Positions 33,758 to 42,018 of a DNA stretch of 64,000 bases are shown here, one piece after another. A program made the position numbers and the translations under genes. The number at the start of each line of letters is the position of its first letter. Position 1 is the stretch's first letter. This stretch comes from an uncultured Clostridia bacterium. Lineage in GTDB: Bacteria > Bacillota > Clostridia > Oscillospirales > Acutalibacteraceae. Location of the stretch: positions 186,001 to 250,000 of the forward strand of contig CANQBM010000001.1 in the NCBI GenBank assembly GCA_947589575.1, read 5' to 3'. The notes under the pieces are model-generated. The model worked only from the letters and a program-made list of their open reading frames with translations. It was not told the DNA's origin and searched no databases.

Positions 33758-34831
33758 ATGAAGAGTAACACAAGATTTTTTATTAAAAAGAAAAAGAAAC
33801 CGGTTCACGCATTACCGAGTGCTGACAAGGGCTCTTTTCCCGATTTTATGAGAAAGGAAATTTTTACTCAGCCTGAACTTGTCCGCAGATTTCTGGAAAA
33901 ATATATTGTCGCCGAAAAAATTGATTTTGATTTCCTTAAAATAAAAATAGAAAAAATAAAAAGAGTGTACATTACAGGAAACAGTACGGATTACGGCTGT
34001 GTTCTTGCGGGCGCATATAACTTTGAGGTGCTTGTAGATATTCCCTGTATTCCCATTCTGCTTTCGGAATTTAATTTTTCAAATCCCGTTTTGGATAAAA
34101 ACACTCTTGTGCTGATAGTCGGCAGCGGGAATAATGATCAGTGCAGGCTTGCCTTAAAAAGAATAAAGGAAAATTCCGCGAAAGCAATCGGAATTTTCAA
34201 TTTTATGCCTGAAAACAGTCCCGCAGTAAGTCTCGGCATTGACGAAAACGCCAAAATTTCAACGGCTGGCTATACTTTAAGATTTATCGCGCTGTCCATG
34301 CTCGCCCTTTATTTCGGGGAGAAAAACCAGATAATAACGGAGCTTTATGTCAAGATTGCTACTAAAATGCTTGAATCGCTGAGCGAAAAAATAAAGCATA
34401 TTCTTGAACAGGAGTATATTATCAGACAGACCGCCGAGAAAATCAGCAGTGAAAATTTGACGCTTGCAGGAGCAAATGTTGATTTTGCAACTGCCGTTTA
34501 CGGCGCATATGCTCTGTCATTTGCTTTTAATAAGGATATAAGTGCGGTTCCGATTGGAGAGATTAGTTTTATAAAAGGCGGAAAAAATAATATAATAGGC
34601 TTTGCCTCTAATGAAAATTTTTATAATATCCTTGTTAAATCGGTTGAAAAATGTATTAAAATCATCCCTCAAAATATAAATGATGAAGATATAACTGCAA
34701 TTACCTATGATGATACGATACCGCTTTTTAATCCTGTTTTAAGCGCGGTAGTCGTTCAGCTTACGGCATATACTATTGCAAGAAAAAACAATATAACGCT
34801 CGACAAAGAAAATAAAGGCAGTACAGATTAA
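33758..34831 (+). CDS. SIS-domain protein resembling the isomerase half of GlmS, glutaminase missing
   Basis: A 357-residue soluble protein that begins in the middle of the GlmS architecture: MRKEIFTQPELVRRFLEKYI matches the start of the isomerase half, then GNSTDYGCVLAG, LLSEFNFSNPVL, LIVGSGNNDQCRLAL and ISTAGYTLRFIALSMLAL align in order with GTSYHAG, SEFRYR-P, SQSGETADT and VASTKA-LAAL. The sugar-phosphate Ser/Thr residues are replaced (VGSGNNDQC), so it probably no longer makes glucosamine 6-phosphate. There is no N-terminal Cys glutaminase domain. It follows spoIIE by three bases and shares its transcript, where tilS or hpt often stands in Clostridia. Function unknown. Confidence 0.7.
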   Translation: MKSNTRFFIKKKKKPVHALPSADKGSFPDFMRKEIFTQPELVRRFLEKYIVAEKIDFDFLKIKIEKIKRVYITGNSTDYGCVLAGAYNFEVLVDIPCIPILLSEFNFSNPVLDKNTLVLIVGSGNNDQCRLALKRIKENSAKAIGIFNFMPENSPAVSLGIDENAKISTAGYTLRFIALSMLALYFGEKNQIITELYVKIATKMLESLSEKIKHILEQEYIIRQTAEKISSENLTLAGANVDFATAVYGAYALSFAFNKDISAVPIGEISFIKGGKNNIIGFASNENFYNILVKSVEKCIKIIPQNINDEDITAITYDDTIPLFNPVLSAVVVQLTAYTIARKNNITLDKENKGSTD

Positions 34832-34849
34832 ATGTGTACTGCCTTTATT
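34811..34849. terminator. bidirectional terminator between SIS-domain and radical SAM genes
   Basis: Fifteen-bp stem AATAAAGGCAGTACA / TGTACTGCCTTTATT with a nine-base loop; it overlaps the last codons of the SIS gene. Confidence 0.88.
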
Positions 34850-34853
34850 ACTG

Positions 34854-36269
34854 TCATTTTTTATTAAGCTCGGCGATACCCTCAGGCGTATCTCTGTAAT
34901 ACTGTGTAAACGGTTTAAAGCGTTCCCTTTCCTCCCAGATTTCCTTTGCCTTTGGCGCCCAGAGTTTTGCGTAATTGTCACATTTTGAGCAAAGCTCGTC
35001 AGCGCTTTCCTCTTTCTTCAAATTAGTTGATTTTGCGCCCGATTTTTTTACAATACTTCTCAGCGCCTGCGGATTTTCGAGCATCGGGCAGGGACGAAGC
35101 ATATTGTCATTAAATGGCTGTCCTTTATAATACTCGTGGAATAGGGGCGCCTTTAAACATTCAAGAACGCTCTTTTCTCTTATATTTGAATCCGAGTAAT
35201 GAATAAACACGCATGGCTCGACATCGCCCTCGGAATTAACGTGAAAATAATTTCTTCCGCCCGCAATACAGCCTCCTACAAATTCGGCGTCATTTTGAAA
35301 ATCGACCGTAAAAATCGGCTTGCCGGTTTTTGAATTTCTTTTTTCACGGATAGAACGGTAAACATATTCTCTCTGTTCTGGCGTCAAAAGAAGCTTGGTA
35401 TCAGCGTCGCTCCCTACCGGCATATAGTGAAAATACCATGCGTACCTTGCGCCGTTTTCAATCATTAAATCATAAAATTCGTCGGAGGTAACAGCATCAT
35501 AATTCTGGCTTGTATAGCAGACAGACGTGCCAAAAAGGCACTTGTGCTTTTTCAAAAGTTTCATAGCGTCTATCGTTTTCTGATAAGCGCCGCCACCTCT
35601 TCTTGCGTCATTCGTCTCTTCATTTCCTTCGATTGAAAGTGCGAGTCCGAAATTTCCGCAGCTTTTTAAATCTTCACAGAATTTGTCGTCAACAAGTGTT
35701 CCGTTAGTGAAAGCGAGAAACAGGCAGTCACTGTTTTCTTTTGCAAGAGTAAGGATTTCATCCTTTTTTATAAGCGGCTCGCCGCCTGTGAACATAAAGA
35801 AATGCGTGCCGAGTTCTTTGCTTTCTCTGATGATTTTGCGCATATCGTCAAGTGAAAGATTTGATTTATGCCCGTATTCAGCCGCCCAGCAGCCTTTGCA
35901 TTTCAGATTGCAGGCGGATGTCGGGTCAATAAGCACAACCCAGGGAATATTGCAATGCTCCTCGTCACGTCTTTTCCTCAGCGTTGAGGTGCCGATTAAT
36001 CCTAAATCAATACCGAAAGTCAAAACGGCTCTGCGAAGAAAGTCGGAATCAATTTCATCAATACCTCTGAAAAGAAACTGATGCCATACATTTTTCTCGT
36101 CGGAAATAATTTGTATAGGTGTTGTAAACGTACTTTCAGGGTACATATTACCCGTGACGGCTTTGCCTATTTTAACGAGCTTTAGCATATTCTTTTTTGG
36201 GTCTTTATAGATGTACTTAAACAGTCTGTTTCCGACCTTGTGAAGTACCTTGCTCTTGATTTGCGCCAT
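34854..36269 (-). CDS. radical SAM protein with SPASM-like C-terminus
   Basis: The radical-SAM Cys triad is Cys120, Cys124, Cys127 (SACNLKCKGCW), followed by the SAM motif MFTGGEPL. The C-terminal third has further cysteines (GGCIAGGRNYF; EPCVF; RPCPML; ELCSKC) that suggest additional Fe-S clusters of the SPASM/twitch kind. An unusual N-terminal extension of about 105 residues, largely helical and basic, precedes the core. 471 residues. Related proteins modify peptides or lipids, but substrate here is unknown and no peptide precursor gene is adjacent. Last gene of ddl-murI-ywiB-argS, 12 bp after argS. Confidence 0.82.
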   Translation of the reverse strand: MAQIKSKVLHKVGNRLFKYIYKDPKKNMLKLVKIGKAVTGNMYPESTFTTPIQIISDEKNVWHQFLFRGIDEIDSDFLRRAVLTFGIDLGLIGTSTLRKRRDEEHCNIPWVVLIDPTSACNLKCKGCWAAEYGHKSNLSLDDMRKIIRESKELGTHFFMFTGGEPLIKKDEILTLAKENSDCLFLAFTNGTLVDDKFCEDLKSCGNFGLALSIEGNEETNDARRGGGAYQKTIDAMKLLKKHKCLFGTSVCYTSQNYDAVTSDEFYDLMIENGARYAWYFHYMPVGSDADTKLLLTPEQREYVYRSIREKRNSKTGKPIFTVDFQNDAEFVGGCIAGGRNYFHVNSEGDVEPCVFIHYSDSNIREKSVLECLKAPLFHEYYKGQPFNDNMLRPCPMLENPQALRSIVKKSGAKSTNLKKEESADELCSKCDNYAKLWAPKAKEIWEERERFKPFTQYYRDTPEGIAELNKK

Positions 36270-36281
36270 TATTTTCCTTCC

Positions 36282-37970
36282 TTACATTACCTCGGGAGTT
36301 GTAATCTTAAGCATAGTTAAAATATTTTTAATTGTGTCCTTAACAGCGCGGCAAAGGTACAGCCTTGCCTGCGTTAAGCCCTCATTATCGCACATTACTC
36401 TTTGAGCGTTGTAAAACTTGTGGAAAAGTGTTGCGAGTTCAACAACATAGTGGGTAATTTTTGCGGGGTCATATGCCTTTGCCGACGAAACGATTTCACC
36501 TGTAAGCGATGACAGGTGCCTGATTAGATCCCTTTCTTCATCACTGTTGAGTAAAAGCAATTCTTCGTCGGAGGGAGTTCTGAGTTCAATATTTTGCTCC
36601 TGAGCCTTTTTTAAAATCGAGCAGATACGCGCGTGAGCGTACTGAACATAATATACGGGATTTTCACTTGACTGTTTTGCCGCAAGCTCCAAATCAAAAT
36701 CAAAGTGCGAGTTGGGCTCGCGCAGATTAAAGAAAAATCTTGCCGCGTCAAGAGGAACTTCGTCTATAAGGGTATTTAGTGTTATCGCTTTGCCCGAACG
36801 CTTTGAAAGTTTTATAGTTTCTCCGTCGCGCACAAGCCGAACCATCTGCATAATTACTGCGTCAAGTCTGTCAGCGTCAAGTCCGAGGGCGGTAAGAGCC
36901 GCTTTCATTCTCGGGACATAGCCGTGATGGTCTGCGCCTAAAACGTCGATTGCCTTATCGTATCCGCGTGTAACGAGTTTATTATAATGATATGCAATAT
37001 CAGGCACTATATATGTCGGCAGTCCATTCGCGCGGATAAGCACTATATCTTTATCATTGCCAAATTTTGATGCTTTGAACCATAAAGCATCGTCTTGTTC
37101 ATAAGTAACGCCTTTTTCCTTGAGCGCCTCAATAATTTTTTCAACAGAGCCGTCATTGTGAAGGGTTGATTCTCTGAACCATTTATCATATGTGATTCTG
37201 TATCTTCCGAGATCCCTTTCAAGCCCTGCTATGTTTTTGGGAAGAGCATAGTCTACAAGAGCCTTTCTTCTTTCCTCTGAAGATGAGCCGACGTATTTAT
37301 CGCCGTATTCACTTATAAAGTTTTCAGCGTGTTCGGTAATATCGGAGCCGTGATATGCGTCCTCGGGCATTTCTATATTATCTTTGAAATGCTGAAGATA
37401 TCTTACCTCAAGAGAGGTTGCAAATTTTTCAATTTGATTTCCCGCGTCGTTTACATAAAATTCACGGCTTACTTCATAGCCCGCCCAGTCAAGTACAGAA
37501 GCAAGGCAGTCGCCGATTGCGCCGCCCCTTGCGTTTCCGATGTGCATGGGACCTGTGGGATTAGCCGATACAAATTCAACAAGCACTCTTTTACCCTTGC
37601 CGTAGTCGGATTTACCGTAATCCTCACCGCGGGCAAAGACGTCTTTTAATATTTCACTGTAATATTTTTGCGAAAGGAAAAAATTTAAAAATCCCGGTCC
37701 CGCAATTTCAAGCCTTTCAAACAGAGTGCCGCTTAAATCAATATGGTCTGCAATACTCTGCGCAATCATTCTCGGCGCTTTTTTAAAGCTTTTTGCGCCT
37801 GCCATTGCGGCGTTTGACGAATAATCGCCGTTTGCTTTATTTGACGGCATCTCAATAATAAACTGAGGTATATCCGCCCGGGGCAGTTCTCCTGCCTCAA
37901 TGGCAGAAATAATTGCGTCAGTGATTTTCTCTTTTAATAAATTTTCGGTTTTATTAACTATTTTTGACAT
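36282..37970 (-). CDS. argS: arginine--tRNA ligase
   Basis: Class Ia synthetase charging tRNA-Arg. The N-terminal additional domain precedes the Rossmann fold, with signature NPTGPMHIGNARGGAIGD (the HIGH-like HIGN); KLSKRSGKAITL is the KMSKS region, and the C-terminal helical anticodon domain ends with LLKITTPEVM. 562 residues, typical. It lies five bases after the ywiB-like gene, a neighbour it also has in Bacillus. Confidence 0.97.
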   Translation of the reverse strand: MSKIVNKTENLLKEKITDAIISAIEAGELPRADIPQFIIEMPSNKANGDYSSNAAMAGAKSFKKAPRMIAQSIADHIDLSGTLFERLEIAGPGFLNFFLSQKYYSEILKDVFARGEDYGKSDYGKGKRVLVEFVSANPTGPMHIGNARGGAIGDCLASVLDWAGYEVSREFYVNDAGNQIEKFATSLEVRYLQHFKDNIEMPEDAYHGSDITEHAENFISEYGDKYVGSSSEERRKALVDYALPKNIAGLERDLGRYRITYDKWFRESTLHNDGSVEKIIEALKEKGVTYEQDDALWFKASKFGNDKDIVLIRANGLPTYIVPDIAYHYNKLVTRGYDKAIDVLGADHHGYVPRMKAALTALGLDADRLDAVIMQMVRLVRDGETIKLSKRSGKAITLNTLIDEVPLDAARFFFNLREPNSHFDFDLELAAKQSSENPVYYVQYAHARICSILKKAQEQNIELRTPSDEELLLLNSDEERDLIRHLSSLTGEIVSSAKAYDPAKITHYVVELATLFHKFYNAQRVMCDNEGLTQARLYLCRAVKDTIKNILTMLKITTPEVM

Positions 37971-37975
37971 TCCTT

Positions 37976-38404
37976 TTACTCCCGGTTTTTTCTGAAACTT
38001 ATTCTGACCTCATTTCTTGAAACAAGGGCGCCGTTCATATCAATATCATATGAAAAGATAAATTTACCTTTTTCCTTAATATATTCTCCCTCAATCGTAT
38101 GACCCGATATGCCCATTAATATATCGCCGTATTCAGTGCCGTAATGACAAAGATTACGCTTTGATTTTTCAATTATAAGGCAGGAATTAAACGCGCCCGA
38201 ACGTGTCATTTCAACTGACTTTTCGTTTTTGCAAATTTTAATGCAGACATTAAGCGGCGCTTTCGGGGGCTCCTGCTCCTCCGTATACTTAATTATGTAG
38301 GCATCAGCCGTTTCTTCCAGGGTGCCTACAGTTGTAAGCTCTATCTTGTCCTGCTGATTATCAATACGCTGAGTACCTTTTATTTCTAAAAGTATTTTGT
38401 TCAT
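37976..38404 (-). CDS. YwiB-like DUF1934 calycin-fold protein
   Basis: A 142-residue beta-rich protein: N-terminal LEIKGTQRIDNQQDKIEL, central TRSGAFNSCLIIEKSKRNLCHYGTEYGDILM, C-terminal GKFIFSYDIDMNG. This matches the DUF1934 family (YwiB of Bacillus), predicted beta-barrel with an internal pocket. In Bacillus ywiB also precedes argS, which supports the call and suggests a link to translation or just conserved synteny. Five bases from argS and 11 from murI; no signal peptide. Ligand unknown. Confidence 0.85.
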   Translation of the reverse strand: MNKILLEIKGTQRIDNQQDKIELTTVGTLEETADAYIIKYTEEQEPPKAPLNVCIKICKNEKSVEMTRSGAFNSCLIIEKSKRNLCHYGTEYGDILMGISGHTIEGEYIKEKGKFIFSYDIDMNGALVSRNEVRISFRKNRE

Positions 38405-38415
38405 AAGCTATACAT

Positions 38416-39237
38416 TCAAACAGACTTAAAATTGTTGAGGTCAACAAAGCTTGCTCTGTCCGAAATATCCATTCCTAATAGTGTATGCGCTATATCTGAA
38501 AAATTTTGAGTTTTGTCAGATATGTAATAGTTTGCCTCGCCTTTATGTGATGTGTCGTTCAAAAGTCCTTCATTTTGTAAAACCGCCTTCGCCTCCATAA
38601 CAGCTTCATATCCTGTGTCTATGAGTATTACATCATCGCCGGCAACCTTTGAAATAATCGGCGCAAGGTGAGGAAAATGAGTGCATCCGAGTATGATTGT
38701 GTCAACCTCATTTTCAATTAGCGGTTTAATGTAACGCTTAATGATTTCAAACGCAATTTTATTGTCACTGTCAATCCAATCGTTTTCTACAAGCGATACA
38801 AGCATAGGGCAGGAAACTCCGCTTACGGTTATTTCGGGATTAAGTTTTTTAACTGCCTTAACGTATGCTCCGCTGTTAATCGTTGCAGAAGTTCCCATTA
38901 TTCCTATTTTATTGTTCCTCGTTTTTTTGACTGCTGCCTTTGATGCGGGTGTAACCACCTCTACAAAAGGCTCCTTAACCTTTGAAATTGCATTTTTTGC
39001 AACTGACGAAACAGTGCCGCATGCCGCCATAATCAGTTTGCAGTTGAATTGCTCCAGAAAAGCAATATCTTCTTTGGCATAAAGCTCGATTGTTTTTTCG
39101 CTTCGTGTACCGTAAGGAACTCTGCCCGTATCTCCAAAATAAACTATATCCTCATTTGGAAGGTATTTTATTATAGCCTTTACTGCCGAAAGTCCACCCA
39201 GTCCTGAGTCAAAAACACCGATAGGTCTTTTGTCCAT
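38416..39237 (-). CDS. murI: glutamate racemase
   Basis: Makes D-glutamate for peptidoglycan using two Cys residues. The start PIGVFDSGLGGLSAVKAI is diagnostic, as is YFGDTGRVPYGTRS. The second catalytic Cys is in ILGCTHFPHL; the first is in MAACGTVSS instead of the common ACNTA, so residues next to the active-site Cys are changed while the Cys is kept. 273 residues. The start overlaps the ddl stop by one base, AGAGGTGG lying upstream. Operon with ddl, a ywiB homologue, argS and a radical SAM gene. Confidence 0.95.
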   Translation of the reverse strand: MDKRPIGVFDSGLGGLSAVKAIIKYLPNEDIVYFGDTGRVPYGTRSEKTIELYAKEDIAFLEQFNCKLIMAACGTVSSVAKNAISKVKEPFVEVVTPASKAAVKKTRNNKIGIMGTSATINSGAYVKAVKKLNPEITVSGVSCPMLVSLVENDWIDSDNKIAFEIIKRYIKPLIENEVDTIILGCTHFPHLAPIISKVAGDDVILIDTGYEAVMEAKAVLQNEGLLNDTSHKGEANYYISDKTQNFSDIAHTLLGMDISDRASFVDLNNFKSV

Positions 39238-40307
39238 CAGATTTTGCCACCTCTTTCAAGAGCAAGGTTAATGAGTCTGTCTATAAGCTCTCTGTAAGAT
39301 ATACCTTCCGCCTCAAAAAGCTTTGGGTACATACTGATAGGCGTCTGACCCGGGATTGTATTTACCTCGTTTAATAAAACCCTACCGTTATCTTTAGTTA
39401 CGAAGAAATCAACTCTAGACATTCCTTCACAGCCGAGGGCCTTATAAGCTTTAACCGCCATCTCTTTAACCTCATCTCTCTTTTCCTGCGGAATTTCCGC
39501 CGGAATATGCAGTTGAGATTGAGGGTTGTTATATTTAGCGTCAAAGTCATAAAATTCCGAGGCGGCTACAATCTGTCCTACCTGGGCGGCAATCGGCTTA
39601 TTATTTCCCATAACTGCACACTCTACCTCATAGCCGTCAATAAACTGTTCAAGAACAGCCTTTTTATCTTCTTTAAACGCAATTTCCATTGCGCTTACAA
39701 GCTCTTGTTTATCGCGGGCCTTTGATATTCCTACTGAAGAACCTGCATTTGCGGGTTTGACAAAAATAGGAAGACCGAGTTTTTCTATTGCGCTGTCAAG
39801 AAATTTGTCTGTGTTTTCTTTGTACTCATACTGTGTGACCGCGCACCATTTTGCCTGTGGAATTTCAAAAGCGTCAGCGACAGCGTTTGCAACCGCTTTA
39901 TCCATACATACGCCCGATGAGGTTGCATCGCAGCCGACAAAAGGAATTTGAGCAAGCTGGAGCAGTCCCTGTACAGTTCCGTCCTCACCGTTTTTGCCGT
40001 GAAGGACAGGAAAAACAACATCAAGTTTTATAATTTCACCTTTTGATGTGATTATTCCGTGAACAGACGTATCGGGAGAAATAAAAGCGGGTACAAGACT
40101 TTTTGAATAAATCCATTTATCTTCGGGAAGAAGGTCAATACTGTCATTGTAAAGATACCATCTGCCGTCTTTGGCAATGCCTATAAGCAGAACATTATAT
40201 TTGTCGTAATCAAGATTTGACACAATTCCTTTTGCTGAAATACAGCTTATGTCATGCTCGGAGGATACACCGCCGAAAATGACGCCGAGTGTTAATTTAT
40301 TCTCCAT
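39237..40307 (-). CDS. ddl: D-alanine--D-alanine ligase
   Basis: ATP-grasp ligase making the D-Ala-D-Ala dipeptide of muropeptides. N-terminal VIFGGVSSEHDISCISA; LHGKNGEDGTVQGLLQ; the ATP-grasp body with FVKPANAGSSVGISKA and YNNPQSQLHIPAEIP; the C-terminal metal site RVLLNEVNTIPGQTP. 356 residues. The Tyr/Ser determinants of D-Ala versus D-Lac preference were not resolved by eye, so D-Ala-D-Ala is assigned by default. First gene of the five-gene operon with murI. GGAG precedes the ATG with a slightly long spacing. Confidence 0.95.
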   Translation of the reverse strand: MENKLTLGVIFGGVSSEHDISCISAKGIVSNLDYDKYNVLLIGIAKDGRWYLYNDSIDLLPEDKWIYSKSLVPAFISPDTSVHGIITSKGEIIKLDVVFPVLHGKNGEDGTVQGLLQLAQIPFVGCDATSSGVCMDKAVANAVADAFEIPQAKWCAVTQYEYKENTDKFLDSAIEKLGLPIFVKPANAGSSVGISKARDKQELVSAMEIAFKEDKKAVLEQFIDGYEVECAVMGNNKPIAAQVGQIVAASEFYDFDAKYNNPQSQLHIPAEIPQEKRDEVKEMAVKAYKALGCEGMSRVDFFVTKDNGRVLLNEVNTIPGQTPISMYPKLFEAEGISYRELIDRLINLALERGGKI

Positions 40308-40416
40308 AGATTATCATTCTCCAAATATTATTCATAATATTTTATCATAACAGCTTTGAATAATCAACATAATTAAAAATATCATAATTAAAAATATAAA
40401 TAATAAATAAAAATTA

Positions 40417-40445
40417 GTGACAAATCTGCTGATGAATGTTATAAT
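40417..40445 (+). promoter_or_regulatory. SigA promoter of the envelope cassette
   Basis: GTGACA (40417-40422), 17-bp spacer, perfect TATAAT (40440-40445), about 68 bp before the first gene of the cassette and divergent from ddl. Confidence 0.7.
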
Positions 40446-40512
40446 ACGATAGATTGGGTATATTAAATCGATATGCGATTAATTATATGATTATTAAAAC
40501 GGGAGTTAAATT

Positions 40513-41358
40513 ATGGAAATAAGCGAAGTATTCAGATTAATTGAAAGGCAGCTTGAAGGCGCTAATGACGAACTCGGTTTCAGAAAACAGAGCGGGACTG
40601 ATACAGATATTACATTTTCCGGTGAAAAAGGTATTTACAAAGTAGTATATGATAAAAGCACAAGCATTATGGCGTTTGAATGTGCGTATGATAATTCGGA
40701 AAACGCTGAATTCAATACGATATCACGCAGTCTTTTTGATACAGAGAATTATAATGAACGTGACGCAAAGTCACTTGCAAATGAAATTCAAGATGAGCTT
40801 TTGTCCTTATTTAATTCAAGAAAAAAGGTTGATTTAAATAAGGTTAAGATGCCTAAGGCGGTATCAAGAACCAAGGCGAAAAACGGTGTAACAAGTTACG
40901 ATACGGATTCTCTTGCTAACCGATTCGGAACCCTTTATCCCGATATGAAGGATTTGATTAAAGAAAATATTGCCCGGTACGGTGAATTTCTTCCTGAAAC
41001 ATTTTTTATGCAGTCGGGTACACAAAGAGTTATTGACGTTATTACAAACGGCACGGACTCCGAAATAAAAAGGCTGTTTAAAATGCTTAATGAAGTTTAC
41101 GAGGATGGTACAAATGAGGTTCAAGACATTATCGGCGTAACTATTTTGGGCGAGATGAAAAATGACCCCGTTCTTATGGAAACAGCTGATAAGTATATGT
41201 CAGATTATATGTCAGGTCCTGTTCACGAAATAAATAAAATTATGCAAAAGAAAAACAGCCTTACCAAAAAATTAAAAAATCCTCCCGCTTATAAGCCTAA
41301 GAAGAAAAAGACAGGAGTTTTGCAGAATGCCCTTAATTCGCAGAACGTAAACAGATAA
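40513..41358 (+). CDS. hypothetical soluble protein, first gene of a three-gene cassette
   Basis: I do not recognise a family. The 281-residue protein is soluble, acidic in the first two thirds and has a very basic tail (NPPAYKPKKKKTG). The N-terminal 100 residues look alpha+beta (VFRLIERQLEGANDELGF; DITFSGEKGIYKVVYD; AFECAYDNSENAE) and the rest is helical. No signal peptide, membrane helix or catalytic motif is evident. 17 bp downstream is a pseudo-sortase-like membrane gene, then another membrane gene, so it may act at the inner face of the same complex. GGGAG precedes the ATG. Confidence 0.7.
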   Translation: MEISEVFRLIERQLEGANDELGFRKQSGTDTDITFSGEKGIYKVVYDKSTSIMAFECAYDNSENAEFNTISRSLFDTENYNERDAKSLANEIQDELLSLFNSRKKVDLNKVKMPKAVSRTKAKNGVTSYDTDSLANRFGTLYPDMKDLIKENIARYGEFLPETFFMQSGTQRVIDVITNGTDSEIKRLFKMLNEVYEDGTNEVQDIIGVTILGEMKNDPVLMETADKYMSDYMSGPVHEINKIMQKKNSLTKKLKNPPAYKPKKKKTGVLQNALNSQNVNR

Positions 41359-41375
41359 TATTGAAGGTAGTATAA

Positions 41376-42008
41376 ATGGAGCATTTTAAAAAGAGATTAG
41401 TAAAAAACGGAATAATTATTCCTGTAATAATTGCGGTAATTATGTCCGCTCTGTTTTTTGCAGTATTGTCTGTTTTTTCAGATGAATTTCCTTTTACTGA
41501 TAACTATGTGAGTATATCTGATTACGAAAAAGCAAAAATTATTGAGGCTGAGCCGATTAAGCTGGGTAAAAGCGAAATCAGTAAAAGAGATATACCGACT
41601 ATCGCCCCAAATACTGTTATTGGAGAAATTGAGGCAAAAGGTGTGAAAATGCCGCTTATCTATGATGCTAATGATGTAAACGCAATGGGGAAGATGAATA
41701 TTTCAGGCGACAGCAGGTTGTTTGGCGAAACAGGTACGGTTGCCGCTTCTTGCTATAAGGCTGATGCAAATTTTCTTAAATCAATGTCCGACGGCGATAC
41801 ATTAAATATTAATACTCATTACGGCGGTTTTACGTATGAAATTACAAAAATTAATACTATTAATGATTTGTCGCTTGTAAAAAAACAGGGCGACGGTGTC
41901 GGAAGAGCTCTTGTATTATATACGGATAATAGTGATAAAATGGGAATTACTAACGAATATCTTGTCATTACCTGTATTATGACAAGCGGTATACATATAA
42001 CTGAATAG
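41376..42008 (+). CDS. class D/E-sortase-like membrane protein with both catalytic residues lost
   Basis: Residues 11-33 are an N-terminal membrane helix; 78-200 read as a sortase fold of the class D/E kind: VIGEIEAKGVKMPLIYD, TGTVAASCYKADANF, LKSMSDGDTLNINTHYG, FTYEITKI, then ALVLYTDNSDKMG and EYLVITC. In active sortases the strand before the LKxLxxGD segment ends in GHR (catalytic His), here AASCYK; the strand LTLYTC carries the Cys, here LVLYTD (Asp184); and the Arg of the last strand is Glu194 or absent. All three catalytic positions have gone, yet the fold signals remain. A binding or scaffold role is inferred. It overlaps no gene; 17- and 10-bp gaps place it in the middle of a cassette. 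Confidence 0.7.
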   Translation: MEHFKKRLVKNGIIIPVIIAVIMSALFFAVLSVFSDEFPFTDNYVSISDYEKAKIIEAEPIKLGKSEISKRDIPTIAPNTVIGEIEAKGVKMPLIYDANDVNAMGKMNISGDSRLFGETGTVAASCYKADANFLKSMSDGDTLNINTHYGGFTYEITKINTINDLSLVKKQGDGVGRALVLYTDNSDKMGITNEYLVITCIMTSGIHITE

Positions 42009-42018
42009 GAGGGATTTT

